Shown: positions 9,923 to 22,200 of the stretch, piece by piece | Position numbering within the stretch: the stretch's first letter is position 1 | Layout: each line of letters starts with the position of its first letter | NCBI GenBank assembly: GCA_013400155.1 | Contig: VXBM01000057.1 | Span: forward strand, 1,364,186 to 1,428,185 | Reading direction: 5' to 3' | From: Helopsaltes ochotensis | Taxonomy: Eukaryota > Chordata > Aves > Passeriformes > Locustellidae | Length of the DNA: 64,000 nt | Notes under the pieces: model-generated | Database searches by the model: none | Seen by the model: only the letters and a program-made list of their open reading frames with translations | What the model was told of the DNA's origin: nothing | Position numbers and translations under genes: made by a program

Positions 9923-12900
9923 ATGATCAAATGTTTGGTGGAAGACGTGCGAGCCAGGCTGCGCTCTGGAGTCACTGTCAACTCATTCGGACAGTGTGTT
10001 GAGGAGCTTGTCCTCAATAGCATCGATTCCAAAGCAACATGTGTAGCTATCAGGGTGGATTTGGAAGCTTCTAAGATCCAGGTGGTAGACAATGGTTCTG
10101 GGATGGGGAAAGAGGACTTAAAGGCTGTTGGAAAGCGCTACTTCACCAGCAAGTGCAGCTCAGTGAGAGACTTGGAGAACCTGACTTTCTATGGCTTCAG
10201 AGGAGAGGCTTTGGCAAGTATAGCCAACATGGCCAGTGTAGTGGAAATCTCATCTAAGACCAGCAGGACAGAAAAAACATTTTTGAAAATGTTTCACAAT
10301 GGGCAAGCACTGGAAGTATGTGAAGCTGAATTGAACAGACCAAGTGGTGGAACTACAGTCACTGTGTACAATCTGTTCTATCAGTTGCCAGTGAGGAGAA
10401 AGTGTATGGATCCTGTGTTGGAAATTGAGAGAGTGAGACAGAAGGTAGAGGCTGTTTCACTAATGCATCCTTCTGTTTCCCTTTCTTTAAGAAATGATGT
10501 TTCTTGTTCTATGGTGCTTCAGCTCCCTAAGGCAAGAGATGTATACTCTCGGTTTTGTCAGATTTATGGACTGGGCAGGTCCCAGAAGTTGCGAGAAATA
10601 AGTCACAAGTCTGGCGGATTTGAGATAAGTGGTTTTATCAGTACTGAGGGACATTACAATAAGAATATGCAGTTCTTGTATGTGAATAGAAGGCTTGTTT
10701 TAAAGACAAGACTACATAAACTAATTGATTTTTTATTAAGAAAAGAAAGTGTAATTTGCAAGGCAAAAAGTGTCCCTGCAAGCCGACAGGCTTATTCAAG
10801 TCCTGGTCGCCATCGCTGTGGGCCAGAGTTGTACGGTATCTTTATTCTCAATGTAACCTGTGCATACAGTGACTATGATGTGTGTCTGGAACCTTCAAAG
10901 ACTCTAATTGAGTTCCAGAACTGGGATGTTCTTCTAACTTGCATAGAGGAAGGAGTGAAAATATTTTTGAAACGAGAGCATTTATTTATTGAACCATGTA
11001 GTGAGGACATCAGAGAATTTAATGAACATAATGACTTTCATTTGCATAATGCTCCAGTTCTGAAGCCTTCAACTCTTGACAAGAAGAGCATTCAAGAAAG
11101 TTTTAAGAAAGCATGTGACGAAATTGTGGATTCTTATCAAATGTGTACCTTGCAATCAAAAGATGTCAAGAGGAAATCCATTACTAGAAAAAAAAGTTCA
11201 AGTCTTATACAGTCAAGTAAAAATGTACAGGAAACTGAAATTGCCCCACTTCAGAACACTGCTGAGTCATCTCATCCATGTAGAAACAATAAAGCAGAGA
11301 TTCCATTGCCAAGCAAAGATGACACAGTTTCTGATTTAATTAAATCAAATGCCTCAGAACAGGAGCCAAAATACACCAATAGTTCCCAAAAAGTGTCTGA
11401 TACTCGTCTGAAACCTTCAGAACATCTTCGTTCCTCCTGCAGTGGAGGAGGCAGATCAGAAATAAGAGAAGTAGATGATTGTGGTGATCTAGGGGATTGT
11501 GCAGAGAATAATATAAAAGATGTGGGCAGCCAGCAAGGTCAAGCAGTACAGGAAAGCAAAAAGGTCAGTGTCCTAAATAAGGATATTATTCAGTCACTGC
11601 CTGTGAGAGAAGACCCTACTGAAACAGCAGCAGGACCTGAAACTGTCTCAGGAAGTTCATTATTGAGACTGTGTAACGCAAGAAGAAACAGGGAAACAGC
11701 TGAAGTGAAAGATGATGCCAGAAGAGGGGCTATTCATTCAATACCATTAAAGTTGAGCCTTACAGGCCTTATAAAAAGTGTTATGCAAAATGAGCCCCCT
11801 CATGACTGTGAACAAACAGAAACAAGTCTTGCATTAAACACACAGTGTAGGCCTGACCCTGTCAGTGCCAAGGATAGTTTTGGCCACAAAGTGAATGTTG
11901 TGATTCAATCTTCAAATGCTAAGAGTATTTCTAGTAATACTAATAAAGAATATAGAGCTTCTTTTACCAGAGAAGTATGCACGAGTGTTGGTAATGAGAA
12001 CAAACCTTTGTCACATCGGGTGAGGGAAGAGATAGCTCTGCCAACTGCTACCAATAAAAGACCTTACAAAACACTGAATAATATGGAAGTGCCGCTGGCA
12101 ACTTCTTCGGGTATTCCTCACAAGAAAATTGTTATCAAAAACACTAGAAGACAGATAGCTGTGCCAAGACCTCAGCCCTCTAAGAGATTGAGCTTGACCA
12201 CACAGCTGGGATCATTAGAAAAGTTCAGGAGGTATTATGGGAGAGTTAAGTCTACACTACCAACACCCACGTCAGAGCGAAATAAGTGCAGTCTCCCAGT
12301 TCTTAATTCAGAAACTAACTGTGACTTTTCAAAGAATAGGAATGACAATCATGATAACTTCAGCAGTTGTGAAATTCCACCTGCAGAAGATACAGGTTCT
12401 AATAATATTAGCCAAGGTTTTGATTCCTTGGAAAAGACTTTATTTTGCAGTGGAGAAATGTCACAGGACAAACGAGCCCTTTGTCAGAGTCCTTTGACAT
12501 TGTCTGATTACTCTCTGGCTAGTATCAAAAATGCAAGTTGTAAGAGATCTCCAGAATCATTGTCATCCAAACTGTCCAGAATGAAAACTGATCACAAAGA
12601 AGTAGAACAACTTGGTGAACAGTTCCAAACAGATTCAAATAGAAAAGATGACCATTCTTTTGATCTTGAATCTTCAAACAATGATTTTTTGTATAATGTT
12701 TGTCAAACATATAAATCCTCAGTGGAAAAAGTGAGGGAGTGCAAGTCCAGCATTTCTAAGGAGACTGCATGCTCACAATCAGAGCACGCAGAGTCTGTGA
12801 TAGCAGAGTCTGTGAGGAGTCCTGTCAGCTCATCACCACTCAGCAGTATGGAAGGAGAGTACACAGTCTCTTCAGGCGGTGTTTTATCATTACCTGGTAA

Positions 12901-13220
12901 AAATGATTGTACTAACAGCATCAGTATAGATAAAAGTATGTTAGATGAATCCTCAGAACAAAATATGAAAGATACTGAGGTTCCCCATGTGACCTTACAA
13001 AGGAACTTGGAATTCTCTGCCGACAGCACAAGCACAGGCAATCCCAGGAACGATGCGTGTTCTGTCTGGCTGCAAGATTTTGATGCTTTATCGGGTAAGA
13101 CAGTATATATCAATACAGCAACCGGACTCAGCACCTACGGCACTCCTCCCAGTGAAGGATTTCAAACTGCCTGTATTCAAGACATTACAACAATGGCTGT
13201 GAATGTCGTTTCAGAGAATG
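9923..13220 (+). CDS. MLH3: MLH3 giant first coding exon
   Basis: A single exon of 3298 bases carries 1099 codons plus one base: the whole ATPase domain, the MutL transducer domain and most of the linker. It ends at GAGAATG|GTAAGA. Mammalian MLH3 has the same very large exon ending after the same ENG residues. Most of the linker is Ser/Lys/Asn-rich and divergent. A conserved island around residues 755-772 (QLGSLEKFRRYYG) stands out. A run of eight A lies at about 11188-11195. Confidence 0.97.
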
Positions 13221-16200
13221 GTAAGAGGGGTGGTAGTTGTAAAAATGGCATGAGGACAACTGTTCTTCTAGGTGCATGAAGTAATCTTGCTGGCAGCACC
13301 TGACAGTTTTCACTGAATTAGTCACTGCATTTTAGGTAATAGCTGCATGGAAAACAAGGAAATGTTGGGAACTATGGAGACAGTAAAACTTTTAACAGTA
13401 AAGATATTAAAAGATCATTTTTATTAAAATGGTAAAAAGAAATGTCAGCATAATATCAGTTAACAGATAGCAACCTAGTTTTTACTGGGCATCATGACAT
13501 TCTCTGATAACAATTATTTTTTGTTGTCACATATAAAATGAGAAACATACTTCAGAATAAGTGTACCAGAAAAGTACAATTTTTTTACCATTTTGTCCTA
13601 AACAGTTATATTTCTAAGAATGTTAAAGAGAGCCTTATATTAAAATGATCTTTTTTCAAACTACGTACAAAATTTAAAGCAACCCTTGAAAGATAAATAA
13701 AAAAATCTAGGTTCATTGTAGTCTCCTGTCCATGGATTTTAGAAGGCAGGCTATTCTTTCATACTTTGTAGCAGATGTTGGACAGCATTGTTGCTGTTTT
13801 GATGGTGGACCTTTTCTACTAATGAAAGAACTCTGCATTGTATTATTTTTTCAGGGACCCAGTGTTCATGAGTCTTCACTGATCTGTCTGTTGGGTTTTG
13901 ACTTTCTGTATCTTCCTAATCTGGTTTGTCTGTCTAGTACTGTCTTTGATAATTTTCCCTTCAAGGGATATGTCTGTGTTCTCAAGTTGTTCTTCATTCT
14001 GTCTATAGGCAGATTTTATGAGTGAAGATGCAGCCATTCTTTGTGTAGACTTTATTTTCTACTGCATAATTTGTTTTGTAAAAGTAGTTTGGACTTCTTT
14101 CTAGATAGTTATCATGTAAAATATTTGTCTAATCAATTGTCAATTGTCATGGCCTTTGGTTTGTTCCATTTTTATCTATTACTTCCTTGTTTGTTGCCAG
14201 TCAGAAACAGTGGTGCAGTAAGTGTTTCAGTTGTTGAACTATTCCCTTTTATGTATAATAATTGATCCCATTAATTTTTAATATTTATTGTGTTCCGTTG
14301 AAGAAAATTTGATGCAAGTTTTTATTAAGCAAAACTCCTTGCAAGTGCAAATATACACTTCTTGACTAACATTTTACTTTCTGTGGCATCCCAGTTTTGC
14401 TGTCCACAGTACTCTTTAATAACCAGGCAAAGCCCTGAGATGTAGAACTTGACCTTCTGTCCAAAATGTTGGAAACTGCATTCATGTTTATAGGGAGGAC
14501 CTCGTGTCCTCTTAGGCTTTCAGATGATGTACAGTCTGTAGGCTTTGAAGACATATAATGTATTGCATCTTTTTAGGTCCCATGGCACTGCTCTTAGCCT
14601 CAGCATTGGTGTTACTCTCCGTTCTATCTGTGGTGCCAGTCTTTCTAAACTCTGTCAGCTCTTTGGGGAGATGTCTGATTTTATTCTTTTCGTAGGTTAA
14701 GAGTTGGATCTCCCAAACCTTCACAGGGTGTTTCAACTGTGACTAGATCCTATAGGTTTTAGGTTTTCAAAGTTCAGCAAACATGTTCTTTCATACGTTT
14801 TTGAAGTAAAGGATGTTTGTTCCTTTCAGCCATAGAAATAAACGTAACTGTGTTCTAACACAGCCTTCCTGTCTCTTAATGTTGAGTGCTGTTTTGGACT
14901 GCTGTTAAGACCCAGGAGTGGAATAATTTCTTCTCTTGTATGCTTTCATTTTGCTTTTTAGAGTAGTGTCAGTAACCCCATGGTGTTGACTTAGAATTTC
15001 ATAGCCCCTAAGAATAGCATCTCATACACAATTCTGGGGAAGTTACACTGCTTAGCAATAGGTGGAAGTAGGTAAGAATAATCCATATCCTCTTTTTCAT
15101 GACAGCAGTGGCCGTCTGTCATCTTTTCCATCCACAGGCCAAGTGCTCAACAGAGATGTTAGATTTTGTAGGCCAGACCCAGGCATCTTCATATGATTAA
15201 AAGGATCGCTACAGAAAAATTTATCCAACTTCGTTTCACCATTTAAAGCTTTTTTTGAACAATGCATTTGTAGTTGGGAACTATCCTAGCTTAACCTGGT
15301 CTTTGTTGTTATGCCCACTATATTTGCAATTTTTATTCCTTATGTTATACTATGAATTACACTGGTATATCTTCATGATCTAACTGAGGCAAGTGAAAAT
15401 GAATGCTCAAATATAGTAATTGTATGGGGTTTGCCTGCATGAAGTATATACACTATTTTTCTTAGCACTTTTTCTGATGTTACTTGTCAGAAGAATCATT
15501 AATAATACCTCTGCCAAGTCTGAAGACTCACCAGCCTTGGAGCAAGTAAATCCTAACTTCATGAGCAATATATATCTTGAACAAGGATTTTCCCTTTAAG
15601 AAAAAACAGGGACATGACTCTTTGTCTATTATATGTATAAAATACTGGACTTAAGTTGATACAGATGATAGATTCTTCCGTGAACTTGAGAGATACTCTT
15701 TCATGACAATAGCTGTAAAAGTTCTGTCATAGTCTGAATTAGGCAGCATTCTTCAATTTGCCATAGTTATCAGGAGCTACCTCAGGCCACTTTGTCTTCT
15801 TCTCTGTGTTTTGTGACAATGGGATGCTGAGTTATTCTCCAGTGTTGGGCTGCCAGTTTGCAGCCATTCTCAAAAGATTCTCAGTCCCCAGGGTCACTAG
15901 TCCTCACTGGAATGGAGCCAACTATCAGGAGTCTATGGACTGGCCTAAGAGTTTATACAGCCTTTTCACAGTGAGCTTATCAGCACACAGCTGGTTTTCT
16001 TTGGCTTTATCACTGTGCCTCTTTTCCTGAATGCACACCCTTAATTTCTTGGTAGAAAGGAACTTTATTAATTCATTATTATTTCACAAAGAATAAAAGA
16101 CTGAGTTGTACCAAAGGAAGGGTGAAATGTTTACCAATGTGCTGGAAATCTGAGCCACTTTTCTTAATACTCTTGATAACAATACAAGTTTGTAATATTA

Positions 16201-19200
16201 AATCATTTCTGGGTGGGTGGGAACATATTGTTGGACTAACTCTGTTATCTCATGTGGGCTCACTGACTTGTAGTTTTCAATTTTACAGATTCCTGATTAC
16301 TGTATTAAGTATTGATAGGAACGATGATAGACTAACAGTTTTGCCACGCCTTAGCAGAGGGAATTCAACAGTGTTTGATCTCTGATAGACTACTATATGC
16401 ATTCTTTTTTGGGGGAAAAACACTTCTGATTGCACTAATTCTGGAAATAGTTCTTACAAGTTTAAAGCAGCAGTCAGTTTTTAAATACAGTCCTGCAGAA
16501 ACCATGGTAATATTTTTACATTTCCTGAGGCATGTATATCTGATAATTCTCAGCTTTTTACATGTGTGTTGTTATTTCTCAATATTAGGTTACAAACTCT
16601 GTGGCACACTCGAAATTTTACAGGGCTAAGCACATGCTCCTTTATCAGAATATAATAATTGTATAGCTTTTAGTAATTTTGCATGCTGCTGATTATGCAG
16701 CAGTAATTTTTTTGTTGTTGTTTAGGGTTTCAGTTCAGATGCCATCCCTTTAGAAGTGAGATTGTGCTTCCCTTCCTTCCTAGACCTCAAAAAGAGAAGA
16801 CTCAGGCAAGCCAGAATCTGAGAGGTAGGGCCAGCTTTCCAGGACACAGTGTTCTGTGGTAAAAACAAATCAAAGAATTCTCCCAGATGTCCCAACAGGA
16901 ACCCAGAATTACTCAAGGTCTGTTAACAATGGAACTGTGTGAGTCATCTCAGATCTAGAACTGGAAAAAAAAATTTGGGTTGAAGGCAGGTTAAAGGATA
17001 CTTATTTACAGGATGAAATACCCAGTTCTTTGTTGAATTATGTCATGAGTTTAAAGAATAATTACCTACTCCCTTCTTTGTACTCATTCCAACCTTGGAA
17101 TGTGAAAAATAGCTTCAATCCTCACACTTTTTTTTTTTTTGCAGTGGAAAGGATGAAATAATCTTTTTGGTATGTAACTTTGTCCAGAGAGAATGGGTAG
17201 CTAAACAGGTCTTTCTTTCCCTACCGTCCTTCCACCCCTTTTCCAGGCCTATTGAATTGTGCTGCAGCATTTTTAGAAGTCAGAAAGATGCACATTGCCC
17301 TTCCTAGTTAAAGCAGACAGTACAGGAGCCTAGTGCCGTGTTCCATTATTTATTTGTACACTCTCCCCTTTTTAGGAAGAAAAAAATGAAATAATACTTG
17401 TGTGAGGTTGAGGTACCCAGTGAACATTCTATTGATAGAATGGTGGTAGTCCCTGTATTATCTATGTGTTCTTTCCTAGATGCTGAAGGGAACTCTCTCC
17501 AGTCAATGCTTTTGGAATGGGATAACCCTGTTTTTGTTCCCTGCCCAGACGTAAGTATTACCTTGCATCTCATACTGAAATAGGAATGATTTTAAATTTT
17601 TGTTATTTTTTGGCATTGGGTCCAAAATAGCAAATATAATGGTTGTTGCATATAAGTTATCCAGCAATATATTACACTGTGGACCTGGCAGTTTTGATTT
17701 TTATATACTGTTTAGATGCAAGTCATTGTTGTGGATTTATTCAAAGAGAAGCAGGTATCAGGCTAATCTTTTATTTTACATAATTTCAAAACCAAAACTC
17801 TGTAAACTGCCTTTCCCTCTACAAAGATAGTAATCTCAAAATTTAAAGTTATTGAGTGGCAAAATTGTAATAAAGCATCTGTCAGCTTTGTGGACAGAGA
17901 TAAAGTAACCTGGATTTGAACAGGTCTTAAAAGTGTATCTTACCATAGCTGTTTTTAAAGCCTGGCAGGATTACAGCATGTGAGAGGGAAACAATGTTGG
18001 AGCTTTTAGAAAAACTTCCTTTGCTGTCATGAGGTAGCATTATCTTTAATCCTCATGTTGTGTGTGTGTAAACATATGTATGTAACCATTTCCACCTGCA
18101 AACAATAGGCATGGAGCTGCAAACCACCTGCTGGTGAGTTTCTGGAAGGGAACAGTTCTGTTCAGTCCTGGCGGTGACGTGTGCTCTGACTCATTCCGGG
18201 GTAATACATCCTTTGTAATGCCATCCCCTGAGAGCTCACGTAGGCTGAGAATTAACTGCAGCTTTTGATAGGTACTTGGAATCAGCTGGACACATTGAAA
18301 TTAGCAGGTAATAGCCAGATGGGAAAGATACATGAGGATAGAAGCAGAGGGACTTGCTAGATGATTTTTTTTTAGTTGGTGTTATTCTTGTATAGAAAGC
18401 TTGGTTTGTGAAATGCATAGTTGTTTACAGTTTTTATTAAAGCTGGTTTGTTTAGAGTATTTGCTCTGTGTGTTTGGGGTTTTTTTTTTTTGCCCTACCA
18501 TTGAGCCTTTCCTAGATGTGGAATCCTGTTTTTACAGATTGCGGTTGATGTGACCAGTGGTCAGGCCGACAGTCTGGCTGTGAAAATTCACAACATCTTG
18601 TACCCTTATCGTTTCACCAAAGACATGGTTCATTCAATGCAGGTACAATATAATCTATTACTAGCTTTCATCCCCAATTCCTCCTCAGCTGATGTTTCTA
18701 CCTGGTAGGAAAGAAATATCCAGGAAAACAGTTCCTATTCCTAATTTTCACAAACACTAACAGAATTTGTGGTCATGCGTGACACCAGCAGACATGTGCC
18801 ATGCCATATCTTAGTATCATCTCATGCTTAATGAGCTATCTACAAGTGACTCTAAAATTACTTGACTAGTATGATTAAATCAAAAATCAAGAGATAGCCG
18901 TGTTACTGCTGCTTAGAAACAGTGTTAACTAAATGATAGTTCAAAATACAGATTTTATATTTGTTGTAGGCATTTTCTTAGTTCATATTTCTCTTAAATC
19001 TGTGTCCTATATCTTCCTTTTTTTTTTTAACCTTGGAAATTTAATTCCTTAGCAGAGTGATTTCAAAATCAGATCCAAGATTTAATGGAAAAACTTGAAA
19101 TTTCACCCTAAGATTTATGTCAGTCCTTAAAAGTGATTTTTAAAAATGGCATAATGACATCAAGTTTTTGTGTTTTATTGTTTTTTTTAATCAAATGTTT

Positions 19201-22200
19201 TGAGTGTTACCTTATGAAACTAATGTAAATATATGTCTTCAACTTACATATTTGATGGTTTGCTTGGGTAGAAATGCCAGAGTGTATTCTCTTCCTCTCT
19301 TGCATCCCAGTGACAAAAGGCTTACAGGTCCAGCTGACACTACTCTTATGCAGTCAGGTTGCTGACTTTGAGATTGCAGGTTCTGACTGTGCGAGGCATG
19401 GTAATGTTCGTCTCCAGCATGAACAAGGATCCAAATGATCCCCTTACTTATGTTATAAGTGCATGAATAATAGGACTAAATAAAGTTATTGTAGTGAAGG
19501 GGTTATGTTTCACAAAGACAAGAGAGGAAAGATGGAGAATGGAAGGTACCATTTGTCTGTTTTCTCATAATAAGAACTGTTCCTTAAAACTTACTGAATG
19601 CTTCTGTGATTACCTGTGTCACGTTTTCCTCTCTATGTTTCTAAGAAGGCAAAACTAGAGGAAATTGCTACTTCCTATCTCTGCAAAAGTGAAGTACTGC
19701 CTTCAGTACCCTATTGCAATTTTGAGAATCTCTCTACAAAAGATTCAGTGCAGAAAATGTTGTGTTATGCAACAGGAAAGGAATAAAAAGAATCATTAGT
19801 CTTGCATCCCTGCAAAGAAATAGTCATCCATTAATTTTTACCTTCCAGATGAACAATGCACTTGTGAAACAGAGAATTCAGAGTGAGCTGTGTGACATTG
19901 GGAGAAATTCCTCCATGACACCATATCTATATATTTGAAATCTAACAATAAGATACTGAAAGCATTGTGCATCTCATCTCAGTATTGCCTGTTGCTCTGG
20001 TTGATTTCTGATGCTTGAGGGGAAAGTGGAATCAAGTCACAGAAGCAATTTCTACATCAAAAAATGAAGGGAAAAATTGCTTCCTTCCTTCTGCAGATGA
20101 TTAGCAGGTTAAAAAAGGTTGTTTACATTCACTTTTGGTATGTCAACAAATCAATTACTCAGAGTCACTGTGCAGAGTTTTCGTTTCCAGCGCAAGAAGG
20201 TTTCTACATGACCATTTAATTCACCTTAGAACAGTAGTGCTCATGCCCTTATTACTGTCTTTGAAAATGTTTATCCAGATATTTTTTTATATATTTTGAA
20301 ATTTTCTCTTAGATCCAGACTAAACTGTTTCATGACCATTTAATGGTCATTTGACCTTCTACCAGTATTATCTTCTAGCTTAAATAATTTCTGCCTTTTC
20401 CATATTTAGTTCCCCACTGTATTTATAAAGAATGACCATACAGCTTCTCAGTCTAGTTTTGCTAGGCCTTTGGGGTTAGGAAAGATGTGGCTTCCACTCC
20501 TCTAGTTGTCCTACTAGCTATTTGTTGGTCTTGATCCGTTTTGATTGTTGTTTCTTTTGTTTGCCTTCATTTAAAAAATAATTTTACTGCTCTGTAATGA
20601 GTTTTATGAGTATCTTACAGGTTCTTCAGCAAGTGGACAATAAATTTATCGCTTGTTTAATTAACACTAGGAATGGAGTGGAAAAAAAGGCAGGTAAGAC
20701 TCGTTAATAGCATGAGGTTGAGGTGGCTGTCAAGTGGACTGCAGAGGGAGCACTGTCCCATTTGCAATCTCTTCTTGCCTTGGGATGATATTGTTAGTAG
20801 AGGAAAATCTTAGTTTTTGCTTGAGATTTCTTGGATCTTCTTTATCTTTATTTTGGACATTGTTGAGTGTTCCTACTGCCTTCAGATTAATGTTACAAAA
20901 ATAGATTGTACTCAAATTACTAATATTTTTCAGGCTGTGTTCACAGTGTCTGGGACATATTCATTGTTGAAGCTTTCTGAAGCTGTACAAAAAAGTCATT
21001 CAAAATCAGTAGTTTTTGTAACATTTTAAAAGACTGTCAAACAGAACAGTTTATGCGTGGCCTCAGCTCTCATTCTGAAGTTAGATGAAGATGTCAATGG
21101 ACAAGAGTTTCTGACTCAATTTAATTACCTAATTTAACCACCACTTTGGACCACTGAATTTCTGTTCTCTAGTAACCTTATGTTCTGCCAACACAGCCTC
21201 CTCCTCACTTTGTTTCTGTGAAGCAAGCTGATACTTACCTTCTAAATGTGGCCTCTGGGAAGTGGCCTTCTTCCTGACCTGTGCAGTTGTCTGGTACAAA
21301 GTTGCCTATTTCTCATCTGTTGTGGTACATTTTTAGATGGAAACCTCTTGATTTTGGTGGACCAACATGCAGCTCATGAACGGATCCGCTTGGAGCAGCT
21401 GATTGCAGGTGAGGTCTAAGAAACAAAGATAATCAGTGCACAGAAAAGTACAAATGAGCTCTTCGGGATGTACAGAACCGATAGGATATCCATTTGTCAT
21501 CTTTTTCCTGAGCCCTAGAAGAGTGCAGACATTCAGTATCTGTAGCAGTCATAATATTGGCAGCTGAAAATTCTTAGAGCCTTTCCAAAAATAAAAGATA
21601 TACTCCCTACCCACAGAACTATTGAACTAAAATAGTCCTGACATAATGAAAGAGCAGGAAGACTGATAGGAAAAACAATGAAGAGGAAATAGAACAACAT
21701 CAATAAGTTTGTGTGGTTATACTGTGAAGAATAAGACATGGGATGCTGAGTAAAGAGACTAGTTAATTTCGTTCCTTTTTAGCTGGATACTGTGCTTAAA
21801 GACTAAAATTTCCACAGTCTGACCGTTTGCAAAGGGATAATGATCTTCTGTGTAAGCTCATTAGCCATTGGTTTTCAGTGTTAAAAAGCACAATAGCCAT
21901 CCATCAAGTACTTAAAAACCATTGACCTTCTCTTACATCAACAAACACTGTGCAGTTCCTGCAGAGTGTTCCAGGAACTCTGCTCCTTCTGGTCAGGTAC
22001 TGAAAAAAGGTAAAGACTGAAGGGAGAAATGTGTAATGAATAGTATTTTAGCTCCATTTATATCTGACTTTTCTGTGGAAAAATTGTTCTCTCTGAGTTG
22101 TACCAAATATATCAGTAGGGTTTTTTTTGCTATTTAGGGTGACTCTTTTTTGGAGCTGGTGGGAAAAAACAAAGTGGCATTAACCAACCCTTCCCCAGAG

